A stretch of DNA of 59,422 nt, taken from positions 1-59,422 of the forward strand of contig JAJOHG010000155.1 of the NCBI GenBank assembly GCA_021029095.1, read 5' to 3'. This DNA comes from Phellopilus nigrolimitatus (Eukaryota; Basidiomycota; Agaricomycetes; Hymenochaetales; Hymenochaetaceae). Positions 34,274-46,322 of the stretch are shown here, piece by piece. How positions within the stretch are numbered: position 1 is the first letter of the stretch; each line of letters starts with the position of its first letter. The notes below the pieces were generated by a model. The model was given only the letters and a program-made list of their open reading frames with translations. It did not search any database and had not been told where the DNA came from. Made by a program: the position numbers and the translations under genes.

Positions 34274-37200
34274 ATGGCACCGCCAGGAGCAAGGCCAGAC
34301 TTGTCAGGCTACAACTATGGAGCCATCTCGTCGCTAGTGCTGCAAGCCGACAAATCAGGGCTGCCGAGGCGCGACCGCGAGCCGGACGGTGCCCCCGAGT
34401 CGCTAGTGGGGCGCATCGACCCGAGGCAGATGGGCTCGCGCGTGCAGCGCCAGCTACCGAAAGACCTTGAAAAGAAGAAGAAGAAAGCTGCAGAGCGCAC
34501 GGAGGGCGAGCGGCCTGCGCGCCGGAAGGCGGAAGCGGCAGCGGGCTTCGGGTACACAGACATCATTGAAGCGACGCAGGATGTTGAGGGCTTGACGTAC
34601 CGTCCACGGACGGCGGAAACGCGCGAGGTATACGAGCTCATACTGGCGACAGTGCACCAGGCACTGGGCGACCAAGCGAATGACATTGTGCGCAGTGCGG
34701 CGGATACAGCCCTTGAGACGCTCAAGAACGAGGCGTTGAAGGACTTTGACAAAAAAAAGGAGATCGAGGAGATACTAGGCTCGCTTCCGAACGAGACCTT
34801 CTCTCAGCTCATTAATTTGTCGAAGAAGATCACAGACTTTGGTGTAGACGACGATGCCATGGTAGACCCAGACATGGAGCGGAAGGACGCCGAAATCGAC
34901 GACGAGGTTGGTGTTGCTGTCGTTTTTGATGAAGAAGAGCAGGAGGAGGAAGAGGAAGAAGGGTATGAAGTCCGTGAGGAGTCGGATGAAGAGGGCGAGG
35001 AGGATCAGGAAGCCGAAGCACCTGAAGAGGCCGATGAAAATGACGAGCTCGTTTTCGGTGCTACTTCCACGGGTGAGCGTTCACGGAAACAGAAGGAAGA
35101 CAAGGATATCGTCGCTCCGCACGAAATCGACGGTTTCTGGGTGCAGAGGCAAGTCACCGAAGTGTATCCCGACCCCGTCACCGCAACCGAGAAGGCGACC
35201 GCCATCCTTTCCATCCTTGGTTCAGAGTCGTCCCTCCGCGACTGCGAAAACCAACTCATGGAACTTTTCGAATACCAGAACTTCGGACTCATCACGAAGT
35301 TCCTCAAAAACCGTGACGTCGTCGTGTGGTGCACGAAGCTCGTGCGCAGCGATGCGGACGAGCGCGTGAACGTTGAGGTCGCGATGCGCGAGAAGGGTGT
35401 AGGGTGGATCTTGCGCGAGCTCGCAGGCGACCGCAAGGCGCGAGCCGCCGCGGCGGGTGATGCGATGGATGTCGACGAAAAGGCAACGGCTCAGCAGGCA
35501 GTACCTAAGACCGGCACTCTTGCCCCGGGCTCGACGGCGCAGCCAAGGCGCATCCTTGACCTAGAAGGCATGGCATTTAGTCAGGGAGGGCATTTAATGT
35601 CGAATAAGAAGTGCAAGCTTCCGGAAGGATCGTTCAAGCGTTCGAAGAAAGGTTATGAAGAGATTCATGTCCCTGCTCCGAAGAAGAAGGACATCGAACC
35701 ATCTGAACTCGTCCCCGTCTCGTCTTTACCTGTGTGGGCGCAGGCTGCATTCACCGGCATGAAGACGCTAAACAGAGTGCAAAGCAAGCTCTACCCTGTC
35801 GCCTTCGGACAGGACGACCCCATCCTTCTGTGTGCACCTACTGGTGCTGGAAAGGTGCGTTTATGCTCGTGTTTCTTATATTCTTGCTTTCTGAACTCTT
35901 GTTTCTTTTAACCAGACTAACGTAGCCATGTTAACCTTTTTGAACGAGCTGTCAAAAGTTCGAAACGAGGAGACTGGTGAATTCGATTTGGACTCGTTCA
36001 AGATAGTTTACGTTGCGCCAATGAAAGCTCTTGTGCAGGAGATGGTTGGCAATTTCAGCAAGCGCCTGCAGCCGTATGGTGTGAAAGTGGACGAACTCAC
36101 GGGCGACCATCAACTGACGAAGCAGCAAATCGCGGAGACGCAAATCATCGTGACAACGCCGGAGAAGTGGGATGTCATCACGCGCAAGAGCACCGACATG
36201 AGCTACACCAACCTCGTGCGGCTGGTGATCATCGACGAGATTCATCTGCTGCACGACGAGCGTGGGCCAGTTCTTGAAAGTATTATTGCGAGAACGATTC
36301 GCCGCATGGAGCAGACGGGTGACTACGTGCGCCTGGTTGGTCTATCTGCCACTCTGCCGAATTACCAAGATGTCGCTACTTTCCTTAGAGTCGACGAAAA
36401 GAAGGGTCTTTTCTACTTCGATGCGTCCTACCGCCCATGCGGTCTGCAGCAACAGTTCATTGGCGTCACAGAAAAGAAGGCGATTAAGCGCTACCAGGTC
36501 ATGAACGAGGTCTGCTACGAGAAACTCCTTGAGCAGGCGGGCAAAAACCAGACGCTTGTTTTCGTGCATTCGCGCAAGGAAACGGCCAAGACCGCGAAAT
36601 TCATGCGCGACATGGCGATCGAGAAGGAGACTATCACGCAGTTCGTGCGCGCTGACGCCGGGACGCGTGAGATCCTCGAAACGGAGTCGCAGAACGTCAA
36701 GGATCCGAATCTGCGCGACCTCCTTCCCTTCGGCTTTGCGATCCATCACGCTGGCATGTCGCGCGAAGATCGCTCTCTGGTCGAGGATCTCTTTGATGAT
36801 GGTTCAGTGCAGGTGCTAGTTTGTACTGCAACATTGGCATGGGGTGTCAATTTACCTGCGCACACGGTCATCATCAAAGGGACGCAAATCTACAACCCCG
36901 AAAAGGGTCGATGGGTGGAGCTTTCGTCACAGGACGTCCTGCAGATGCTTGGACGCGCCGGACGACCTCAATACGACACGTTTGGCGAGGGTATTATTAT
37001 AACCAATCACTCGGAGCTGCAATACTATCTTAGCTTGATGAACCAGCAGCTGCCCATTGAGTCGCAGTTTGTTGCGAAGCTGGCCGATAACCTCAACGCT
37101 GAGATCGTCTTGGGCACTATCCGAAACCGCGACGAGGCTGTACAGTGGCTTGGGTACACTTACTTGTAAGCATATGAGATTGTTCTCCTTGTGTCATGTA

Positions 37201-40200
37201 TTGACTAAGAGCATGCAGATACGTCCGAATGCTCAAGACGCCTGGCCTCTATAGCGTTGGTCCGGATTATCTCGATGATGATCCAATGCTCATCCAGAAG
37301 CGTGCTGACATTGCTCATTCGGCTGCGGCTATGCTGGAGAAGTGTAATCTCCTTAAATACGAGCGTTCGTCTGGAAAGTTCACATCGACGGAGTTGGGCA
37401 GAATTGCATCGCATTTCTACGTCACGTACAACTCAATGGCGACATACAACCAACATCTGCGCCCGACTATGTCTACGCTTGAGCTCTTCAGGGTTTTTGC
37501 ACTTTCTAACGAGTTCAAAAATATTCCCGTCCGCCAAGACGAAAAGCTGGAACTTAACAAACTGCTTGAACGCGTACCCATTCCCGTGAAGGAGAGCGTC
37601 GAAGAGCCAGCTGCGAAGATCAACGTCCTACTTCAGGCCTACATTTCGCAGCTCAAGCTGGATGGGTTTGCTCTTGTCGCCGACATGGTCTTCGTGCAAC
37701 AGTCTGCTGGACGTATCCTTCGCGCCGTGTATGAGATCTGTCTCAAGCGCGGTTGGGCTATCCCAACACGCGCAGCGCTGGACCTCTGCAAGATGGTCGA
37801 GAAACGCATGTGGGGTTCCATGACGCCTTTGCGCCAATTCAAAGGTGTCCCTGCAGAGGTCATTCGCAAGGCTGAGGGGAAACAGTTCCCGTGGTACCGA
37901 TACTTTGACCTCACGCCCCCCGAGATCGGAGAACTGATCGGCATCCCGAACGCTGGCAAGCTCGTCCACCGTCTCGTGCACAACTTCCCGAAGCTGCATC
38001 TCCAGGCGCAGGTCCAGCCCATTACCCGGTCGCTGCTGCGCATTGATTTGTCGATCACACCTGATTTCCGCTGGGACGAGAAGGTCCATGCAAGCGCTGA
38101 GCAGTTCGTGATTATGGTAGAAGACGTCGATGGCGAGATCATCCTTTTCCATGACACCTTCGTCCTGAGGCAGCGCTACTCCGAGGACGAGCATAATGTC
38201 TCACTTACTGTACCGATGTTCGAACCAGTGCCGCCCAATTATTATATCTCGGTCGTTTCGGAGCGTTGGTTGCATTCAGAGACACGCTTGCCGATATCGT
38301 TCAAGCATCTGATCCTACCCGCTAAATTCCCTCCTCCCACACCGCTCCTCGATTTGCAGCCTCTTCCTCTATCTGCTCTCCACAGCAAAGAGTTTGAAAA
38401 CATCTATTCATCGACTATCAAGACGTTTAATAAAATTCAGACGCAGGTATTCCAAGCTCTATATACTACAGATGACAATGTCTTCATCGGCGCCCCGACC
38501 GGCAGTGGGAAGACCATCTGCGCTGAGTTCGCTCTTCTGCGGTTATGGTCGAAACCCGAGGCACCGCGCGCGGTTTGCATTGAACCTTTCCAAGATATGG
38601 TCGACCAGCGAGTGACGGAATGGCAGTCGAAGTTCGGCAACTTCCAGGGAGGAAAGGAGATCGTGAGTCTGACAGGTGAAACGAGTGCAGATTTGCGTCT
38701 GCTCGAAAAGGGTGATGTTATCGTTTGCACACCTATGCAGTGGGATGTGCTTTCGCGGCGATGGAAGCAGCGGAAAAATGTGCAGAACATAGGATTGCTT
38801 ATTGCCGATGAAATTCAGCTCGTTGGTGGTGAAGTCGGGCCCACGTACGAGGTCGTTATCTCGCGTACTCGGTACGTCTCTGCGCAGACGGAGAACAAGA
38901 CGCGGATTATCGCATGTGGTGTGTCACTAGCAAATGCGCGGGATCTGGGCGAATGGATGGGTGTGCCGAGCCACGCTGTCTTCAACTTCCCGCCCAGCGC
39001 CCGTCCGCTCGACATGGACATCCATCTGCAAAGTTTCTCCATTCCTCACTTCCCGTCGCTGATGATCGCCATGTCGAAGCCAGCTTATCTTGCGATTTCG
39101 GAATATTCGTCTGTCAAGCCGGTCATCATTTTCGTTCCGTCTCGCAAGCAGTGTACCATGACGGCTTCCGACATCCACATTCACTGCCTGGCAGATGCCG
39201 ATGAAAATCGGTTCCTTAACATCGAGGAGTCGGAGCTTCAGCGTCATCTGGATCACGTCTCGGACCGTAATCTGATAGAGAACTTAAAGCACGGGATTGG
39301 CATCTACCACGAGGCTTTGAATAAGCAGGACAAGCGGATTGTAGAGCGCCTCTTCCAGGCGGGTGCGATTCAAGTAGTGATTGCTTCCCGGGTAAGTCTT
39401 TCGTTATATTAGAGTTTGTTTTTCTTACTCATGTGATTCATCATTGTGATAGGATGTCGCTTGGAGTATTCCACTGTCGAGCTACATGGTAATTATCATG
39501 GGCGTTCAGTTCTTCGAGGGCAAGGAGCACCGTTATGTCGACTACCCAGTCACAGACGTTCTGCAAATGATGGGCAAGGCGTGTCGACCAATCGAGGATG
39601 ACCGTAGCCGGTGTGTCTTGATGTGCCAGCAGACACGAAAGGACTTTTACAAGAAGTTCCTGAGCGAGGGCTTGCCTATTGAATCGCATTTGCCAACTCA
39701 CATGCTGCACGATTACTTCCTCGCGGAGATTGCTGTGAAGACCATTGAAAACAAGCAAGATGCGATGGACATCCTTACCTGGACATACTTCTACAGACGT
39801 ATGACACAGAACCCCAACTATTATAACCTCAGTAACGTCAGCCATCAGCATTTGTCTGACCATCTATCAGAGCTGGTGGAGACCACATTGAATGACCTTG
39901 TTGGTTCTAAGTGCATTTCTATTGGTACGCTCTTTCCCATCCTTTTGCAAATTCCACTAGTTAATTTATACTTTTTCAGAGGATGAAATGGATGTGTCCG
40001 CGCTCAACCTCGGGATGATTGCCGCGTACTACAACATTTCCTGTGAGCGGGTTCTTAATTATAGCCATGATTCATCTTTTGACTAACTGTCGTAGATGTC
40101 ACCGTGGAGGTTTACACGCTATCCCTAAAGGAGCGCACGAAGTTGAAGGGGCTTCTCGAAGTCGTTTCTTCTTCTGCGGAGTTTGAGACCATTCCTATCC

Positions 40201-41168
40201 GACGACATGAGGACGTTATTCTCCGTCGCATTTATGATCGCGTTCCCGTGAAGCTTGATCGCGCGGACTTCGAGGCGCCGCATTTCAAAACCTTCCTTCT
40301 TCTTCAGGCTCACTTCTCGCGGCTACAACTTCCCCCCGACCTCGCGTCTGACCAAGCCCTTGTCCTCGAGAAGGTGCTGAATTTGCTATCGGCCTGCGTG
40401 GACGTCATGTCATCCAACGCGTGGCTGAATGCCCTCGGCGCCATGGATTTATCGCAAATGTGCGTGCAGGCCATGTGGGAAACTGATTCGCCACTGAAGC
40501 AGATCCCGCATTTCGAACCGGAGGTATGTTATTAGGGTTTCTGAATTCTAGATAAATCTGATCGAAGCATCTAGGTTGTGAAGCGGTGCCAGGATGCGGG
40601 CGTAGAATCTGTGTATGACATCATGGACATGGAAGACGGCAAGCGCAATCAACTCCTGCAGATGGATAACCGTCAAATGTGAGTTCTCCGCTCTCCGCAT
40701 TTCATTTCTCGTAATGTATTGACGGAACGTACCAGGCGTGATGTTGCGGCCTTCGTCAACTCCTACCCAACGTTGGAGGTCGAGCCCGAGCTTGTCAAGG
40801 GTGACTACATGGCTGGCGCGCCGATCGTCCTCCAAGTTGCTCTTTCCAGAGACGTAGACGACGAGGACGAAGATGACCAGCGTGTCGTCGCACCTTTCTA
40901 CCCATCTCGCAAGATGGCGAACTGGTGGCTCGTTGTCGGGGAGCCGAGCACGCGGCAATTGCTTTCTATCAAGCGTGTCACGGTCAAAAAGAGTCTCGCA
41001 GTTAAGCTCGAGTTTACACTGCCGAAAGGGCAGCATACGCTCAAGCTGTTCGTTATCTGCGACTCATACATGGGCGCGGATCATGACATCAATCTGGATC
41101 CGGTCGACGTCGCTGAGGGAGAAGACAGCGACGAAGACATGGACAGCGACGACGAGATGTCGGAGTGA
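34274..41168 (+). CDS. BRR2: Pre-mRNA-splicing helicase Brr2 (U5 snRNP)
   Basis: Ski2-like helicase of the U5 snRNP that unwinds U4/U6 snRNA to activate the spliceosome. Eight exons give 2167 residues, the usual Brr2 size: 34274-35854, 35916-37165, 37219-39391, 39453-39924, 39980-40042, 40096-40523, 40575-40678 and 40736-41168. The N-terminal region has [20 protein letters not shown] and an acidic run rich in Glu (about 34920-35050). Cassette 1 is fully equipped: [14 protein letters not shown] across the first intron, [37 protein letters not shown]. Cassette 2 has [14 protein letters not shown], but DEIQ in place of DEAH/DEIH ([13 protein letters not shown]) and MMGKACRP in motif VI, as in the catalytically silent second cassette of known Brr2. 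Each cassette is followed by a Sec63 unit. The tail is acidic ([11 protein letters not shown]). Confidence 0.97.
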
Positions 41169-41497
41169 TTGGTAGATATCGTAGGCGCCGACTTATTTTA
41201 TTTGCCATTCTTGTTGCATTCTTTTGTTTTACCTTATTGTCTTGTCGACCGCTTTGCAAAATCCTGTAATATCAAAATAGTATACGTTATTCCTTTGCCC
41301 TTTCGATGGTTTCTGAGACACGCGAAATCGAGCAATGTGGCGTGTCCCGCCGCGTCTATCTATACTCGCGTACAACAGCAACACTCCATGCCGAACGTCA
41401 TCGGCCTCGAGCCTTGAACCTTTTCCTCGCTCTTGCTCTTCCCGCGCCTCGTCGCCGTTGAGTCCGACGCACACGGCGTAGACGCGTTGCGCGCAGC

Positions 41498-42448
41498 ATG
41501 CCTGCCTTCCACCAACTGTGTATGTACAAAAAGACCAATAACACCTTGTCGGACTCGCAACGCTAAGTAGCAACTACATCTGCAGATACCGATATTCCAA
41601 ATTTGCCCACGTCAATCTTCCAAGCCCGCACAGAGACCTCGTCGGAGGCCGCTGCCCTCCCACATGGGTGCGTAATCCTCGTTGTAGGCTGACTTAAGAA
41701 GCACAGCTAACCCGCCCGGCCTTCAAGCGAGAAGGCGCTCACGCCTATCATAGCCGGGACGATCTCCGGGACGTGTGTCGGCCTCGCATGGTTCATCACG
41801 CTTGTCGTCATCCTCGTGAAACGGCGGAGACGCAAGCGGTGGTACAAGGAGGTTGGGCGCAGCGCAGAAGAAGAAGCCAAAGCCAAGACACACGATGTGT
41901 TCATTGTCCCGCCGGACCCCGCTGTCCTGCTGGGTAAGCGCCAGCCGGGGGAGAGGATTATCCGTGAGAAGAAGAAAAGGTGGTGGAGGCGAGTATTTGT
42001 GCATGAGGGAAAGGGGAACGGCGAAGCACGGGTGAAGAGCGAGAAGGGCAAGGAGAAGGCTGCTCAAAAGGCCGAGGTCTCAGGGGTGGAGAACGCTCCA
42101 GACGGATCTTTACCAGACGGATCTTTACCGAACGGACGAGACGAACCACCAGCCTTCAATCGCCCGCCCCACTTGAATCGGTTGTCAACAATTATGTCCG
42201 CCGGCCGTCTTCACCAATCACCAGAGGAGAGTCCGCCGGCCTCTGACCCTCCAAATGGACATGGAGGACGCAATGCGGAGCGTCATTCCAGTGCGTCTGG
42301 TGGTACGGACGGTATAAATGCTGAGGAGGACGAACATGTCAAGACAGTGGACTTTGGACATGAATCCGACCCAGAGTCTCAGCGGCAGGCTGCTGCAGAT
42401 ACAACCTTCAGAGAAACACCACATTCTTATCCTCCCGGTCGCGGATAA
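41498..42448 (+). CDS. Small single-pass membrane protein with basic/acidic cytosolic tail
   Basis: Three exons (41498-41519, 41586-41667, 41728-42448) give 274 residues. The model is supported by in-frame joins and by a consensus CTAAC branch site near 41707 before the CTTCAAG acceptor. A ~45-residue Ser/Thr-containing N-terminus (MPAFHQLYTDIPNLPTSIF) without a signal peptide precedes one strong membrane helix, IIAGTISGTCVGLAWFITLV with VILV. A polybasic KRRRRKRW stop-transfer follows, so N-out/C-in topology is likely. The tail is hydrophilic, Lys/Glu-rich and then Pro/Ser-rich, with a duplicated PDGSL unit from an exact 15-base repeat (42110-42139). No family is recognised. It lies 329 bp after BRR2 and converges on the dehydratase gene. 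The first exon is the weakest part; a Cys-containing frame just upstream (about 41420-41520) could belong to another start. Confidence 0.6.
42110..42139 (+). repeat. Exact 15-bp tandem duplication in a coding exon
   Basis: AGACGGATCTTTACC occurs twice in a row, followed by a partial third copy (GAACGGA). It adds PDGSL to the tail of the single-pass membrane protein and keeps frame. Confidence 0.85.
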
Positions 42449-42654
42449 ACTAATTCCTGTAAGTACGCGTACACACTAAGACTCTTCTGAGCTGACCATC
42501 TGTATGCAGACGGACGTAATGAGCACTCCTTATCTTTATTCGATGCACTTCAGTTCGTACGGGTACAATTTGTTGTAATTATTACACATGGGTCTGAGTG
42601 ATGACTGACATGTTTCAACTGACGGGGATGTGCGGATTGCTACAGGGCATTTCT

Positions 42655-45600
42655 TTAATCGCAGTATGCACCCACATTCGCCGGCTGCAAGATAAAACTT
42701 GTCCGTAAGCAGAAGTTGTCGCAATAGTTAGAAGAGTCCTTACAGCAACGTCCCTGGCATATCGGAACAACACGCCCCTCTTCACTTTCAGTGGGTGTTC
42801 CACAGCCTCCCACTCCTTCTGGCGCTGCGCCTTGGTCTCCTCGTCTACCTGCCAGTCGATTGTTCGCGTCTTTGCATCCACGACGATCCTGTCGCCATCG
42901 TGCACGAGTGCAATAGGACCTCCGACCTGAGCCTCTGGAACAACATGGCCTGGACGTATGTTGCGAGCATGCATTTGCAATGTAGCAAAACAAAACAAAA
43001 GTCTATGATGATCGGTCAATTGATAGCGTAGAATGACTGCGCACCTATGATGAAGCCACGAGACGCTCCGCTGAACCTTCCGTCTGTGATTAGGCACGTG
43101 GTAGGACCTAAGCCAGCTCCCATCAGCGCGCCGGTGGGTCCTTTATAGATGTTCAATTAACTTAGTGCAAACTATTAGATGTGTACGCGTACCCACCTAA
43201 CATCTGTGTCAAATTCGAAAGCGTTGGCCAGAATGGATGAGCCGACGCAGGCTCTAAAAGAAAAATCCAAGGCGGTCTCACCTCCGGCATACCGGGAGCG
43301 CCCTTAGGACCTTGATACCTGAAAATCACGATTGTGCCAGGCTTTATCTCTCCGGCAGCGAGCGCTGGGTAAAAGCCGTCTATTCTGAGAATAGAAAAAA
43401 ATGTGAACTTCCGAAAAAAAAAACGCTTCTGCGCTATTTTCAAGTACTGACGAGTCAAAGCACTTCGCCACGCCCTAGTAAATTATTTGCATGAGATAAT
43501 GTCAGATTCCGAGGGCAGACCGTTTACCTCGAACCGCAGTCCCTCCTTCCCTGTGAGCTTCGCCACAGCCGTACCGGGGCACAGACTACCGCGCAAAATC
43601 GTCAAGTGCCCCGTACTTTTGATCGGATTTTCGAGAGGCCGTACGACGTCCTGGATGTCAAATTGCAGCTCTGGGACATCCTCGAGGTTTTCCGCGAGCG
43701 TCTTCCCCGTGACAGTGCGCTGGCTCCCGTCAAGGAGATTCGTGTAGTTCAGAAGATACTTCATGACCGCAGGGATGCCGCCCGCATTGTGTAAGTCCTC
43801 CATGTAATATTTCCCGGATGGTCTGCAAGGATAAGGAGATGAGTTGGTAGGGAGATTAGCAACGCGACCTACTTGAGATCCGCTAAGTACGGCGTACGCT
43901 CCGCGACTTCTTGAAAGTCGTCAATGGTCAAAGGAATGTCTGCAGCCCTAGCGATTGCTAGTAAATGAAGCACCTAGATGAGAAAGAAAATTCAAACAAA
44001 CGTCTTATACTAGTCAAAATTCCACGTACTGCGTTTGTCGATCCTCCTATTACATTGACGACAGTGATGGCGTTTATGAATGACTGTCGAGTCAAGATAT
44101 CTCTGAGCAAGGACATAAATCAACAATTAGATGATTTCCCTCTTGTCGAAACGAACCTAGGCTTGATGTCCTTCTCCAATAGGATCTTCATGTACTTAGC
44201 TGCCTTGCGGCATTCCTGTATTTTCTCTGAACATCCAATCAGCTCATTAATACAGACGTTTGGTTCGTAATAAAAAGCACACCTGGATAAACCGCCGGAA
44301 TTCCGGAGGAGTACGGTAGGGACATCCCGAGAACTTCCAGCGCCGTACTCATGGTGTTCGCCCTGTTGAACTCTTAGCCCTTTCACGAAGCCAATTCTTC
44401 TTGCAAGAACCCATACGTGTACATGCCACCGCAAGCTCCTGCGCCAGGGCAAGCATGGCGAACAACATCGTATCTTTCGTCGTCGGTAATCTTCCCAACG
44501 GTAAATGCGCCTTGGATTACAAAATTATAAGTTCAGTCAGTAAGTATGGAACGGGATGCGCTGCTCAAATACGATGAGTAGTTTACCGTAAGATTCAAAG
44601 GCATCTGATATATTAACTTGCCCGCCTTTCTTGAATCCCATAGCTGGACAATCAACTTGTCGTATCCCTGCCTGGATTGTACCTCCATAAATTAAAATGG
44701 TGGGTCTGTTATGGCGGACTGCAGCGATAAGGCACCCGGGCATGTTTTTATCGCAACCAGGTATCGCAATATTTCCGTCATAATGTTGGGCCTGAAAGGA
44801 GAGTAGGGTGTGTAATGATAAGTCTTATAAGTGGTTTTGCAGCTTACCATGATGACCTGAAAGGAAAAGCTCAGCCAATGCAATAATCGAAGAAGTCATA
44901 AGCGACGTACAGATTCAATCGAATCAGCGATTAGGTCTCTGCTTGGTAGGCTGGTATTTCTCGTGATCGGAACCAGCTTTTCACCGCCGAAAGAAAAGCA
45001 CGTCACTCACGAGTATCGCATGCCTGTAATCAAAAATAAATTGTCAGCTAGCAAAAAGTTGACCAGCATGCGACATACCATCATTGCCTTGAGTTATACC
45101 ATCGCTGTGATATCGTAAGTACGAGTGCATAACTTTGTCCACGAGTGTATAATAAATTTACCTAACGCCGATAGTATTGAAAGTTAAACCAACAAGGTCT
45201 TCATCCACACAGCCTTTCTTAACCTCCTTGGCCAGATCAAGCTAATGTGTTTGAAATGCCACAACTTGAGGACAAGGCGGGGCTTCAAAAACAACAAAAA
45301 AAGCCGCACCAGATGACTATTGCAAGGGTTCCCTTTTTTACCAAATATTTTCAGTGGATAAATAAATGAAGAATTCCATGGAGCTGACCTTCCCACCACA
45401 TAGGAGAAATACCAATCTGATATCACAAACATAGATATGCTTGTGATTTGTAAGAAGCAATCGACTCGTACCTGTGGCTTATGCATGTCCTCTTCTGTCA
45501 ATCCTGCAGCATACACTGCAGCCAAAGACTTAAGGTTTTTGAACGCAGTTGGTTTATCGTTACGACGCACGCATAGCCTGAGCCCCTCCAAATGCCTGAC

Positions 45601-45813
45601 AAAAAGTATATCAGCAAGGTGACCGACCACACGCTAAATTCGGTTCATTTCTTACTTTGTCTTGAGTCAATTGACTCGAAATCTTGTTCAATTTTACACC
45701 ATTCTGCCCAGATTTCGAGATACCATGTCTGTGCCGACACTCTCACGTTAGGCCTGAGCATCGGATGTGAACGAAAATACGTGCACTCACATTTGAACAT
45801 CGCTTGAAGACAT
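42655..45813 (-). CDS. IlvD-type dihydroxy-acid dehydratase (ILV3 family), probably a cytosolic paralogue
   Basis: Fe-S dehydratase of the IlvD/Edd family; the canonical reaction turns 2,3-dihydroxy acids into 2-keto acids in valine/isoleucine synthesis. About ten introns. The start [20 protein letters not shown] (45813) has no basic amphipathic presequence, unlike mitochondrial Ilv3. It continues [20 protein letters not shown] and [20 protein letters not shown]. Cluster cysteines and motifs are present: WWEGNPCNSH (about 45340), [10 protein letters not shown] with [31 protein letters not shown] (about 44740), [10 protein letters not shown] and [11 protein letters not shown] (about 44430). 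The C-terminal half has [53 protein letters not shown] and ARDVA joined to PANVGAYCD at 42655. Wording such as [10 protein letters not shown] and SPMWWEGNPC differs from the PKSQGASQAM and WFEGNPC I expect of true Ilv3, hence the paralogue call. Substrate not determinable. Confidence 0.85.
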
Positions 45814-46322
45814 GATAAGATACTACTTCAGGCCGGTCAAGGACAGTCCTGATAAATGAAGGGGATGATGGCGTTCTCAGATGCAACGAGCTGTTTTAGA
45901 TGCTTGAACGACAATAATTCGGCCCGGCGGCGGGTAGATGTGAGGTCATATTGTCATGGGGCGACCCATGGGAGGTCCATCATGATAATCTACCGGGATT
46001 TGCGAAATACCATGAATATGATTGGCACGTACGTGTACAAAAAAAAGTAGCCTTGAGTGTAGGTGCCGACAAAGGGATGAAAGTCAACCGTTGGAAAGCT
46101 CTGTTAAATTTCCGCATATAGAAACCATGCTTATGTCACCATGATCGGCTCTAGAGATAGCGCTTTCGTCTCACATCGAAGTCAGGAACCTTGGAAACCA
46201 TGCCTGTTTCTCTCACGTTTGAGGCTCCGTTACTCAGCTATCCAAGCACTGCTCACGAACTTTTCATCATGGACTGAGAGCTCCTTGTCAACCACTGTCT
46301 GTACGGATCCGTAGCAATTTAC
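45814..46322. promoter_or_regulatory. Divergent promoter region between dehydratase and monooxygenase genes
   Basis: 509 bases separate the two start codons, enough for a shared control region. Short frames inside are not convincing. No specific operator was identified. Confidence 0.5.

Noticed and set aside
35005..35436. 143-codon minus-strand frame
   Set aside because: Shadow of BRR2 exon 1; no domain and overlapped by a certain coding exon.
41229..41573. 114-codon minus-strand frame with several cysteines
   Set aside because: No start context, domain or continuation; it overlaps the first exon and upstream flank of the single-pass membrane protein gene.
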